Assembly (NCBI GenBank): GCA_033558025.1
Contig: JAUCEF010000010.1
Coordinates: 1,451,001 to 1,515,000 of the forward strand
Direction of reading: 5' to 3'
DNA: 64,000 nucleotides
Source: Phytophthora sp. 'mugwort'
Taxonomy: Eukaryota; Oomycota; Peronosporomycetes; Peronosporales; Peronosporaceae
The position numbers and the translations under genes were made by a program. Within the stretch, counting starts at the first letter, position 1; every line of letters begins with the position of its first letter. Below, one piece after another: positions 55,241 to 64,000 of the stretch. The notes under the pieces are model-generated. The model was given only the letters and a program-made list of their open reading frames with translations, was not told the origin of the DNA and did not search any database.

Positions 55241-56406
55241 GTGCGTCTTGTGAAAACCGTTGCGGATTGTGTCCTCAGTGATGCGATTCCAACTAGCGAT
55301 CACCCAGTCGCAGATATTTTTGCGCGTCGGGGGAATAAACTTCTTCCTCGTGCTCTTCGGTTGGGCTTGGCGTTCCTTGAGCTGGTGACGAAGCCGGTCG
55401 ACCCATGCTGCAAGAAGGTGGGCGTTAAAAGGTCTGTCTCAGGTAAACTCCACCAAGCCGTAGGATTAGCGTACAGATCTAGATTGGTACGCCACATGAT
55501 TTCAAGTACTTCCTTCCACACATGAACCCGAATCAGTGTCACTCCTTCCAGTTCGTGCAATCGCCACCCTCGACTTTAGACTTGGCTACCTTAAAGACAA
55601 GGCGCAAAGGGTATTTGTTGCCATCCGAGTCGGCCAACAGCACCGCTGTCATCCCTTCCTTGTCCTTGCCCCCACTGTGAATCCAGACCGTCTTGAAGCC
55701 TGTTTGGTTAACAGTCGTCTTCGGCAGATACTCGAAAAAGACGCCTAGCCAGCATTGTGCACACTTAGTTTGGTTAAACAATAGATAGCGATAGCTTACT
55801 GGTCTGATCGGCGTTGTATACTTTGCTGACTCCCAATTGAATCATTTTTTTTGCGCCTCAATTCCGAACTGCACTGCAATGGCATTGGCGTCGTCCGGTG
55901 GCACTTGTCCTTGCTGAGTTCGGGCGCGCAGGCTTAGAGCATGTCGACGAAGAAAGCCGCGCCTCCAATGCCATGTGGCAGGGAACGGCTTCACGCCGTA
56001 TTCGGCTGCAGCTTCTTTGGTCCACAGCTTGAGCGTCGTAGTGCTGACTGGGGCACCGTCCTTCCGCATCATGTAAATCCAGGCCACGATATCTTGCTCG
56101 GCCGCAGGAGAAGAGCTGTACCGACACCATTTTTGCGAACATAGTTGTTCTGTGGTATTTTATAGCCTTGTTTGCACCTCATCTCAAGCTCACTACGGGG
56201 CTTCCGTCACTTGTAAACCGACTTCCGCATCGTTTCCGCCGTCTCATCACTAAGACGAGGGAAAAGTGAGCTACAGTAGCAGGGACGGTATGATTGTCAG
56301 CGTAACAAACAACAGGAAGCTTCATTTCATTTGATATGCCGGTCCACTTGTGCTGTGGCGCCTTGCGGACAGCTCCCATGACGCGAGGGCGTCCACTTGG
56401 GGCCAT
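55241..56406 (-). pseudogene. Decayed pogo-like transposase
   Basis: Reverse-strand pieces in order: a psq-like start (56345-56240, WTGISNEMKLPVVCYADNHT), a CENP-B-like region (56087-55842, STTTLKLWTKEAAAEYG and WRRGFLRRHALSLRART), the first catalytic region (55781-55539, VFFEYLPKTTVNQTG then VWIHSGGKDKEGMTAVLLAD) and a later part (55530-55300, VWKEVLEIMWRTNLDLYA, ANPTAWW). Each lies in a different frame with stops between. No TIRs were found. It differs in sequence from the 35.4-kb element. Confidence 0.5.
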
Positions 56407-56643
56407 GCGGCTTTGGTGTGTGCGCTCTGAACTGATTGCCGTAATTTATCAGAACTGCAATCTATCGCCAAGCACATCAACTACATCGATACGATTATTC
56501 GTCTATCCTGATTGGTTCTACCAGATTGTCGCTAATTGGAGTCAGTCGCCAAACACATACGTTATATATTACAACCTCTTTCGACCACAAGCTGCTTAAG
56601 AGAGGTTGCAGTTTGTCGTTATGCTGCGGGACGCTGGCGTCGG

Positions 56644-57162
56644 CTATATCAGGGGGGACCAGCTTCCACTCCAGCGGGAGCTATCTGCTGCCGGTCGTGC
56701 GGGTCTATCAGCTTTGTCACGTAGCGAATCATGATTTATTGCGTACCCCCACGAGGCTGTCAGGTGCTTCACAGCATCTTCCACTTGCTTACCACTTTCA
56801 CCATAACAGGCTACGAGCGCGTTAAACAGAGCGTAGCTCTCCAAGACAGCTTCTTGAGCATCGTAATTGCTGGACCAGTGCGTGATCCGTTCGATAAATC
56901 TCTGCCGATTCGCTCTTTGCTGAGCAATCATTGGAGCAGCGTTATCCTCTGGCTGTTGGTGGCTGAACAGCTTCTTGAGTAGACGATCGTAGTTCGCCGT
57001 CCTCACGGCAAGCTGCCGATCTGCATTCAAGTTGCCATGCGTAGAAGCTGCGGTGATGATCGTGGGCATTTCCGTCGACGTCACGCCGAACGAGAGCCGC
57101 ACTTTCCGTGTCTTCAGCCTCCTGTAACCCGCTGTCTGCGTCCAGGAGCGCGCGAAAGCCAC
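56644..57162 (-). pseudogene. Second copy of the SANT-like companion ORF
   Basis: The reverse strand encodes THWSSNYDAQEAVLESYALF, then ACYGESGKQVEDAVKHLTAS and WGYAINHDS. The W..N...QEAVLESYAL...YG.S....L...WG pattern is shared with the ORF at 20496-21537. An upstream frame (57274-57160) adds MTEAEERWHRGFRALLD. No adjacent Harbinger-type transposase is present here, so it is a solitary fragment. Confidence 0.45.
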
Positions 57163-57378
57163 GGTGCCAGCGCTCCTCTGCTTCCGTCATCTCGTGCATG
57201 ATGCTTTTGGCGCCAAAAATGGAGGCTACAAGAGCTTTGTCGAAAAACGGACGAAAGACGACAAATGTAGCCAACTTTGTCGCTAGAATTGTCGTGATGG
57301 ACCATCCATCAGCTAAGTTCGCTCGCCTATTTTACATTGTACGAAGAACACACTGCAAAGCAGCTCTTAAACTCCCTA

Positions 57379-57592
57379 ATGGATCACCCGGATATAGATT
57401 GGGCTGTAGCTCCGTCAATAGTAGGAGCTAGGGAGTGCAGTTTAGATATGTGTTTTCTGTGACAAAGAACGATACAGTGTTTGTGCTAACGCTCGGGATT
57501 CCGCAGTCTGCGTGAGGGCTCCAATACAACTTTCCTCTTTTGCCATCGCGACGCATTGGATCACCCACACTACCAATACAAATATCAAGTAT
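57379..57592 (+). repeat. Left IR/DR of the Tc1-like element
   Basis: Matches the reverse complement of 60834-61050 with few differences. Outer direct-repeat core at 57379-57388 (ATGGATCACC) and inner core at 57555-57565 (ATTGGATCACC). Confidence 0.9.
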
Positions 57593-58559
57593 ACAAGAAT
57601 GAAGGTAAAAATATTAAACTAATGGCACACAGCCTTATCTAGTGGTTGGATATGCTGCGGGCCGCGCCTACCGCCATCCGACAAGATGCCCGTGAAGAAG
57701 AAGCCTTCGCCCCAAAAGAAGAAGAAGCTGCAGAAGCCCTGCCTGTCCGAACACGAGCGCGGCAAGATCGAGGGACTTTACCTGCCGGCCTCAGCGCCCG
57801 CGCCATCACCAAGAAGACGAGTCGCTGTGCGCAGACCGCGAGGCGTGTGGTCGCCTCAGCCAGCACCGTTGCCCCGCCCCCCCCCCCCGAAGCTAAGTCC
57901 CCGGGCCGCTCTTCAGTCCTCTCCGAGCGCGAGACTCGTCTCCTCGTTCGCATCGCCGCGAAGGGTGAGTCCTCCGCTGCCAAGCTTAAGGAGGAACAGG
58001 GCCTCTCCGTTACGGTGCGCACCATCCAGCGTACCCTGGCTAGGGTAGACTGGTTGGTGTACACCAAAATGGTGAACATTCTACCACTGAAGCCGGAGGA
58101 CCGCCTGGCTCACAAGGCTTGGGCAAGCGCCATGCTGCTACGGGGGCTGTCTGGGAGTCCATCATCTTCCCGGATGAGAAGAAATGGAACCTGGACGGCC
58201 TCGACGGCTTCCAGCATTACTGGCGGGACGTCCGCAGGCCCCCGCGAGCCACCAAGCGACGCCAAGCTGGCGCGGTTCTGTTATGTGTGGGACGCATTTA
58301 GCGCCCGCAGCAAGTCTCCACTTGTCGTGCTATCGGGGAGGTAGAACTCGGACGATTACGCCATATTTTTTCTGAGTTTCTCCTCCCCTTTGCGCGCCTT
58401 AAGGACGGCACCGACTTCATCTACCAGCAAGATAATGCAAGCATCCATGTCTCTCGTCGCTCAAATGAGTTCTTCCAGGAGCAGAATGCCAAGCTTCTAG
58501 ACTGACCATCGAAGTTGCCTGATCTCAATCCTATTAAGAATCTCTATTCAATTATGATA

Positions 58560-58578
58560 CTACCTCCGCCAGGAAAAT
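58560..58578 (+). repeat. Left TIR of the nested mariner element
   Basis: CTACCTCCGCCAGGAAAAT, preceded by TA at 58558-58559. Confidence 0.85.
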
Positions 58579-59073
58579 GGATAGCTTTCCTTGCGCAGAT
58601 AGAGGAGTTAAGCGAAGCGATAAACGACACGAAGCAAGCAGAAGGAAATCGCGTTTTACATAAGAAGGAAGTTGCACCAGTACCATAAACAAGCGCGCGG
58701 CATGCGAGTCAAATTCCAAGGCTGTGGTTCCTTTGGATTTCGGCAAGCGCGAACAGCCAGGCAAGAACGGCAGGGCTCCACCGATGTCCGTGCTGGCGAA
58801 GTGACGTAATTTTACCCACCCACCATCCCGCGGTTGCCAGTCAGCACCTTGCTTCTCAAGCAAGTAACCTTCCTGCCGTTGGCCATAACCAAATGAACCA
58901 CACATTTAACCTCTCTGTATGCTTGAGTGAAAAACACACTTATATACTCGGACACCAAATGGTTCAAATCATATACCCCGGTGAAATTAATCGTTTGAAT
59001 TTCCCGCCTGTCAGCAGATATCCAGCGCTCACTTCGCAAATCGACGGCAGCACACTTCCTCCCTCTTACGCTC

Positions 59074-60390
59074 ATGAAGCAAGTAGCGGACAACGAGCGT
59101 CAAGGGCTGTGGGAGACTTGCCTGCGTCGCAGCAACAACGGCAAGCTCAAGCATGACGATAGAAAGAAGATATCAGCCGAATACGGCCTCAGGCGCTGGG
59201 TTGTCAGCCGCGTCTGGAAACAGGGTCTCCGTTCTATGGGGAATCGTGTGGCTGCAGTAGTGAAGGCTCGGTCGAGTCAACGGGGGCGGAGGAAGAAAGA
59301 CCGGGCTGAGCTTTGCCAAAATATCTGTCAGATACCTGTGCGTGATCGTCGCAACTACAGGACGATTCAGACGAACGAGCCTCAAACCCTTCATCATCAA
59401 GCAACTACAGGACGATTCAGACGAACACGAGCCTAACATCCTTCCTCATCAAGCAACTACAGCTTGAAGGATACCTACACCGTGCTCTGGATCAAACGCG
59501 CCCACTGCTCACAGGGAAGAACAAGCACGAGTGGCTCAAGTGTTGTGTGAATCACGTGAAGCAAATGCAGGACGGAGGGTGCTTTTTCGACGCCATGTAC
59601 AACACTGTACACGTCGACGACAAATGTTTCTTCGTGAAGAAGGTCGGGCAGAAGGTTTACATCTTGACGGGCTTCGACGGAGAGCCGTGCGAGGAAGCCC
59701 CTGTCCAATACCTGCAGAGCAAGAGGCATATCGTTAAAGTGATGATTTTGCGCGCTGTGGCGCGACCGCTCGGGGATTGGGACGGGAAGGTGGGTATCTG
59801 GCCCGTAATGGAGGAGTACGAGACGGAGCGTAAGAGCGTTAATCGTGTCGATGGGGTGGCCGAACTGCAGCCAGTGACGATGACACGTGCAATCTATCGG
59901 CGCATGCTTGCTAAAGACGTGATTCCTGCTATCAAGTCTAAATGGGAGTGGATAAAGGACAACGAATATGGCGTGCCTTTTAAGGTGCCAATCAGGCTGC
60001 AACAAGACAACGCATAGCCCCATGTTTTTCCAATCGATCCGGAAGTGATGGCACAGGGTGTTCTGGAGGATGAAAGATCTTCATCACGACACAACCAGCA
60101 AAGAATCCTGACCTCAACGCCTTAGATTGTGTTTTTCTTTTTCAACGTAATTCAATAGCTCGAGTCGTTCACAGCGCCGCGCAAACCCGAGGACCTGATC
60201 ACTGAAGTCGAGCAAGCCTTTCGGAGCACGGCCTACACGACGCTGAACAAGACGTTTATATCTATCCAGCTTATTATGGAGAACATCATGAAACACCAAG
60301 GCTGCAACTCGTTCCGCTGGGCCACTTCCACAAGGACAAGCTCATCAGAGCTGGCGATCTTCCGGTGACGCTCCCGTCTGATGCTTTTTT
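59074..60390 (+). pseudogene. Plant-type mariner (DD39D-like) transposase
   Basis: The start at 59074 gives NERQGLWETCLRRSNNGKLK and RRWVVSRVWKQG, a helix-turn-helix. A tandem duplication (50 bp at 59351-59400 and 52 bp at 59401-59452) breaks the frame. The 156-codon stretch 59547-60017 carries YNTVHVDDKCFFVKKVGQKV (first Asp), KVMILRAVARPLGDWDGKVG, IWPVMEEYETERKSVNRVDG and PIRLQQDNA (second Asp). A stop follows QQDNA, then NPDLNALD (third Asp region, near 60105) and VEQAFRS, then TTLNKTFISIQLIMENIMKH; the tail (HFHKDKLIRAGDLP) is in another frame. These blocks match plant mariner-like transposases closely. Confidence 0.8.
59351..59452. repeat. Tandem duplication within the mariner transposase
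   Basis: Two consecutive units start GCAACTACAGGACGATTCAG (59351 and 59401; 50 and 52 bp) and end ATCATCAA or CTCATCAA, with the start of a third at 59453. The unequal unit lengths shift the frame. Confidence 0.85.
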
Positions 60391-60632
60391 GTTTTAGGCC
60401 GCCCTCACCCATATCGTTTCCCAAGTCACACCACGCCCCACTCCACGTGAATTGGATGCCTTTCTTCATTAGGCTGGCGGAACACGAACGCCATTAGCTC
60501 TTGAGATGCACGTTGTCACCCAAAACCATCAAATAATACTACGTGGTAGTAGAAAGAGAGCACATTTGCATATTTTATACCCGAATAAAAACGAGGCGGA
60601 GCGCTCGAGATTTGTTTTTTGAAATGTGCGTT

Positions 60633-60651
60633 ATTTTCTTAGCGGAGGTAG
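60633..60651 (-). repeat. Right TIR of the nested mariner element
   Basis: On the reverse strand CTACCTCCGCTAAGAAAAT, two mismatches to the left TIR, followed outward by TA (60652-60653). Confidence 0.85.
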
Positions 60652-60833
60652 TAGATAGGTGTATGCTAATGGAAAACAGTTCAATAATGTTCCTGACTTG
60701 AAAGCAGCGCTATTCATCTGTTGGGAGGAAATTCCGTTGGCATTGTTACAGTCTCTCATCGAGTCCATGCCTCGCCGCTGCGTGGAAGTGATATATAAGA
60801 TGGGTAACAAGACTCACTACTGCTTTGATCTTT

Positions 60834-61050
60834 ATACTTGATATTTGTATTGGTTGTGTGGGTGATCCAATGCGTCGCGATGGCAAAAGTGGAAAGTTGT
60901 ATTGGAGTCCCCACGCGGACTGCGGAATCCCGAGCGTTAGCACAAACACTGTATCGTTCTTTGTCACAGAAAACACATATCTAAACTGCACTCCCTAGCT
61001 CCTACTATTGACGGAGCTACAGCCCAATCTATACCCCGGTGATCCAATCT
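60834..61050 (-). repeat. Right IR/DR of the Tc1-like element
   Basis: Reverse complement of 57379-57592. Inner direct-repeat core at 60861-60871 and outer core at 61040-61050 (GGTGATCCAAT). Confidence 0.9.
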
Positions 61051-61311
61051 GTCGCGGAGTGTATGCGCGCTGCCAATGCCGGATTTTTCTCGGTCGGATT
61101 TATCCGCCGTTGTCTGTACGTTGTCAGAAGAACTACAGATCATTTAGTATACTCCGCGCCAAAAGTTATTGACAGGGTGTATCCCGGGCTGTATGTCAGC
61201 GAGATCTATGAATACAAAAACACTTTTTAGATATGAACTGCGCACTACTGTCAGGAGCACGGTACATGTGTTAACATCTGCGATTTCGACGCGCTTGCCA
61301 GGGCTGGTATA

Positions 61312-62522
61312 CAACCGACCGCTTTTTCAACCGCGTCAAAAATATCGTCAGTATCCAGACCATACAAAAATCAAGATAAAAGAATGATTGTCAAAATTAT
61401 CAAAAGTACTGTTGCTGTATTAGTAGTGCGTCTTACCGCCCTTCTTCTCGAGCGCTTCGATGCACGCCTCGGCATTGAGCCAACTAATGTGCCTAGCATT
61501 GACAGAGGGATGTTTTCCCGTGCAGTATGATGGCTGCTGTCAGCTCGGCAACGTTCTGATACTGCCTACCATTAGGGTATACAGCGCGCGATACGATGGC
61601 CCACAGATTATCTATGGATTGAAATCTGCGGAGCGAGCTGGCCAGTCCATCACACGCAGACTTTGCTCCTCGAAGAACTCCTTGCTGCGGGCCGACGTGT
61701 GGATACTCGCGTTGTCTTGCTGTACGGGAAGTCGACTGCATAGTGTAAGTGTGCGTAGGGAAGCAAATACTCAGACAAAGTGTACATATATAATTTATAT
61801 ATTTGTCCGAGTTCTGCCTTCCAACAAGTATGGCAAGCTTGGTTTTGCCAGCCGCACTAAGCCCACCCCACATCATTACCGATTCGCCTCCATTTTGACG
61901 GCACACTGCCTGCCGTGCAGGCTGCCGCACGTCCCGCCAAAAGCGCTGATAACCGTCTGGACCGTATTATTCCACTTCTTTTCGTCGGAAAAGACTGCAA
62001 ATTTCCACACGCCGGCGAAAGAAGGTGCGTGGACGCCCATCACGGTGTGCCTCCTTATGAGTGGGCGTCAGATCTAACGTCTTGTTCATCTTGTTGTAAT
62101 CAAGCCAGTAGACTCGACCAGTATTCGCTGTACGGTCCGGAGGGAGGCCTGCAGACCAAGCTGCTCTTTCAGCTGAGCGGCGCTGAGCTCGCCACCTGCA
62201 GCCGCGCACAATCCTGCGCAGCCCGCCGTCGGACGTTCGCGGGGGTCGCCCAGTTCGCTTACCAGCCTTCTCGTTAGTCGCGATGCGTTTGACGGGATCC
62301 GGCCCCGCTCCTCCGCAGACACTCTTGGCTTGCTTGCCATGCTGTTGGCAATTTGCTGACTGGTGGTGGAGCAATGCTGGCGTAAAGAACTCCGCCACAG
62401 CCAGTCAAATGTTGGCTGGCTTGGCGACACAGTAAAATTTTGACAATCATTCTGTTATCTTGATTTTTGTATTGTCTGGCTATTGGCGATATTTTTGGCG
62501 CGGTTGGAAATGCGGTCGGTTG
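61312..62522 (-). mobile_element. Tc1-like transposon with about 110-bp TIRs
   Basis: The 1211-bp element is bounded by TA at 61310-61311 and 62523-62524. The inverted ends begin CAACCGACCGC and stay similar for about 110 bp, including CAAAAATCAAGATAA.AGAATG and TGTCAAAATT. A reverse-strand Tc1-like transposase lies inside. The element sits just upstream of the ORF starting at 62532. Confidence 0.85.
61420..62340 (-). pseudogene. Tc1-like transposase of the 61.3-62.5 kb element
   Basis: Start ATG at 62340 (MASKPRVSAEERGRI). Helix-turn-helix follows (GELSAAQLKEQLGLQASLRT, VQRIL). The first catalytic block AVFSDEKKWNN appears in a shifted frame near 62010-61980, then SVMMWGGLSAAGKTKLAIL, a degraded second Asp block, and FQSIDNLWAIVSRAVY near 61610-61560 followed by NGRQYQNVAELTAAI. 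The Glu of the usual DLNPIENLW is Asp here (SIDNLW). The end (SMPRR, GGKTHY) is again in other frames, with the stop at 61420-61422. At least three frameshifts. Confidence 0.75.
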
Positions 62523-62531
62523 TAGTACAGC

Positions 62532-63030
62532 ATGTCAGCGGGACACGAGTTCGCTGCTCTCGACGCGCTGATTCAAGCCGTGACGACTAACGGGAAAAAG
62601 CGCCGCAAGCACTACACATTCAAGCAGAAGAGGGAGGTGCTACGTGCGACCGAGGGGATGGGTGAGCGCGAGACTGCGCGCTACAAAGGTGTCCTCCTAT
62701 GGACATTAAACGACTGGCGAAAGCAAATGAAAGATATTCTCGCATTTGAAGGAAGCAAGAAGACGATCTCAAGAGCGCGAGGGTGGCCAGAGAGCGTACC
62801 GTTCGGCGCAGAACTAATCACTTACATGAAGGATACACGGCGAGACTCTTTCCCCCTGACAGCACGCTTCATGGCCGTCTTCGTCCGCGAGAACTGCCGC
62901 GACTGGCTGCAAGGATACGTCGAAAGCAAGAAGGACGCAAGCACCGCCTACGAATCGCTTTTCGGCTGCTTAGACGTTTCGCTTACCGATACGGTTTTGT
63001 CCAGCGTACACCCAGTGGATTAAAGGTTTA
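62532..63030 (+). pseudogene. N-terminal part of a pogo/CENP-B-like transposase
   Basis: From ATG 62532, residues read KRRKHYTFKQKREVLRATEG (psq-like helix-turn-helix start), WTLNDWRKQMKDIL, ELITYMKDTRRDSFPLTARF, NCRDWLQGYVESKK and AYESLFGCL. A single frameshift near 62970 is followed by RRFAYRYGFVQRTPSGLK. This is the double helix-turn-helix region of oomycete pogo-like transposases; the catalytic part is absent within the window. The element to its left inserted only about 8 bp before its start codon. Confidence 0.6.
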
Positions 63031-63082
63031 CGCTTTGATATTCTACTCTGTTACTATTATTAATATGTTATGCAAACTGTGA

Positions 63083-64000
63083 TTCTGTGCTCTTTATCTG
63101 TGTATTAAGAGAAAATTGCCGACCTTGAAGCAGTGCAAAGGAGTTTGCGGTTGTCTTTAAGAATAGATTTGGATCGTATGCTGCTAGCGCTATCTACAAG
63201 ACTGATGAGACAGGAATATATTACGATACGCCCCCATCAAAAATTCTGTCACAAAAAAGCAAGGCGGCGCCAATAACGGCCCAACAGAAGCACTCAGCAA
63301 GGATGACAGCAGTATGTACAATATGTGCAGATGGTACGAAGTTACCATTACTTTATTGTGTGAGGGGCGCCAAACGGCACTATTGAACAGGAAGAGCTCT
63401 TACATACCCGGAAGGTACGTCTATTCTTATTAAGAGGTTTTGTGATAATTGTTTATAATTGACTATGTACTTAGGGCATGTATATACTGTTCAAAAGAAG
63501 GCGTGGATTGGAGTTCATAATTATGTTAACTCCATGTTACTAATTGACGATTGACATTAAATTTGATGCAGGTAAAAAGCTGCTTATATCGTTTCCATTG
63601 TGAAGGTAGTAGCGAACAGAATAATCGAAACAAATGAGATTTCAAAATATCCGAAAGGTACGATTTTTAAGTTTAGGTACAGAAGAATACTAATATTTGG
63701 AAAGTTGCATGGAACAACGAATGGCCACCTGTACGAGTATCTCCGAGATTGACTACGATAAAACAGTTTATCATAATCCTTACAACTTCACCAAGCTATA
63801 AATATTTTTGAAGGAGGTCAAATTTGATTGGCGCCTATTCGTCAAAGCAAAGATAATTAATAACCAATCACAATGATAGGTCATAACCAACGTCCTTTGT
63901 AGTCCGCGCTTGCTCTGAGATTTTGTATGGGATCGCATTTCTGTCCACAGGCCATATCTTCCGTCGATGTGTATTCAAGATTGCAAGCCCTTTGAGTTTA
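63083..64000. other. AT-rich end of window, nothing recognised
   Basis: No coding, RNA or repeat feature that I can support in the last 0.9 kb. Confidence 0.4.

Larger units (their letters stand above)
58560..60651 (+). mobile_element. Plant-mariner/Stowaway-type element nested in the Tc1-like element
   Basis: The 2092-bp element has ends CTACCTCCGCCAGGAAAAT and, on the other strand, CTACCTCCGCTAAGAAAAT, flanked on both sides by TA (58558-58559 and 60652-60653). The TIRs resemble the CTCCCTCCGT consensus of plant mariner-like and Stowaway elements. It contains a mariner-type transposase (59074-60390). It interrupts the Tc1 transposase exactly between NLYSI and VYANGKQF. Confidence 0.85.
57686..60833 (+). 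pseudogene. Tc1-like transposase, interrupted
   Basis: Starts at ATG 57686 (MPVKKKPSPQKKKKLQKPCL). A helix-turn-helix region follows in shifted frames (SVLSERETRLLVRIAAKGES, then RTIQRTLARVDW). The first catalytic Asp is in WESIIFPDEKKWNLDG near 58160 and the second in FIYQQDNASIH near 58430. The end of the 5' part reads PDLNPIKNLYSIM at about 58515-58556: the third catalytic residue, normally Glu in DLNPIENL, is Lys, and a TGA replaces the Trp just before it. The 3' part resumes at 60658 (VYANGKQFNNVPDLKAALF to SMPRRCVEVIYKMGNKTHYC) after the nested element. Multiple independent lesions make it dead. Confidence 0.8.
57379..61050 (+). mobile_element. Tc1-like transposon with IR/DR ends, split by a nested element
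   Basis: Long inverted repeats of about 215 bp (57379-57592 and 60834-61050, near identical) flank a broken Tc1-like transposase. Each repeat carries ATTGGATCACC-type motifs at both its outer and inner edge (57379 and 57555; 60861 and 61040), the IR/DR layout known from Sleeping Beauty-type elements. Removing the inserted element (58560-60651 plus one TA) leaves about 1.58 kb, the normal size for a Tc1-like element. Confidence 0.85.

Noticed and set aside
1..64000. CRISPR arrays or bacterial operons
   Set aside because: No regularly spaced repeats with unique spacers; introns, ER and mitochondrial targeting signals and eukaryotic ribosomal protein show nuclear eukaryotic DNA.

Overview
The window looks like nuclear DNA of an oomycete, most likely Phytophthora or a close relative. 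Genes are compact, with few short GT-AG introns (about 44-80 nt). Short 5' leaders carry oomycete-type initiator motifs (CATTYYNCAWTTT-like) just upstream of the calreticulin, uL1 and dihydrolipoamide dehydrogenase genes. Long stretches are filled with decayed Ty3/Gypsy, Copia, Tc1/mariner, pogo/Tigger and PIF/Harbinger elements of the kind common in Phytophthora genomes. Species cannot be fixed from the sequence alone.

Layout. 1-21.6 kb is a transposon graveyard: a reverse-strand relic with a DUF7869-like motif (1.4-3.0 kb), a GA-rich gag-like stretch (3.7-6.6 kb), a decayed Ty3/Gypsy element with a recognisable hairpin-rich 5' LTR (6.8-12.3 kb), an antisense chromodomain-bearing Gypsy tail (13.0-14.1 kb), a second decayed Gypsy element (14.2-18.3 kb) and a PIF/Harbinger-type pair of convergent ORFs (transposase 19.2-20.5 kb, SANT-like companion 20.5-21.5 kb). 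22-26.5 kb holds a secreted/type I membrane acidic protein with an internal duplication and a coiled-coil/PDZ/ankyrin protein. 26.9-28.9 kb is a broken CENP-B/Tigger-like transposase. 29.4-35.2 kb holds a Yae1-like protein, a long coiled-coil protein and a TMEM144-like transporter. 35.4-36.9 kb is a pogo-like transposon with clear terminal inverted repeats.

37.2-44.0 kb encodes one 2258-residue polypeptide with four tandem CNG/HCN-like channel repeats, each followed by a cyclic-nucleotide-binding-type domain. None of the four pores has the GYG potassium signature. The position that is Glu in animal CNG pores reads Glu, Lys, Glu, Arg in the four repeats. I consider this the most interesting item in the window. 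44.4-54.0 kb is ordinary housekeeping sequence: a small putative membrane protein, calreticulin, a DHHC acyltransferase, mitochondrial dihydrolipoamide dehydrogenase, ribosomal protein uL1 and a Cys-rich zinc-finger membrane protein.

54.5-63.1 kb is a second transposon cluster: a Copia gag scrap beside a tRNA-like sequence, a pogo-like relic, another SANT-like companion copy, and a nested pair in which a plant-mariner/Stowaway-type element (58560-60651, TA duplication) sits inside a Tc1-like element with Sleeping-Beauty-style IR/DR ends (57379-61050). These are followed by a third Tc1-like element with about 110-bp TIRs (61312-62522) and the N-terminal part of another pogo-like transposase. 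63.1-64.0 kb shows nothing I can name.

Host genes are not operons; they alternate as convergent and divergent pairs. The calreticulin and DHHC products belong to the endomembrane system and dihydrolipoamide dehydrogenase to mitochondrial 2-oxoacid dehydrogenases, with no evident pathway link between neighbours.
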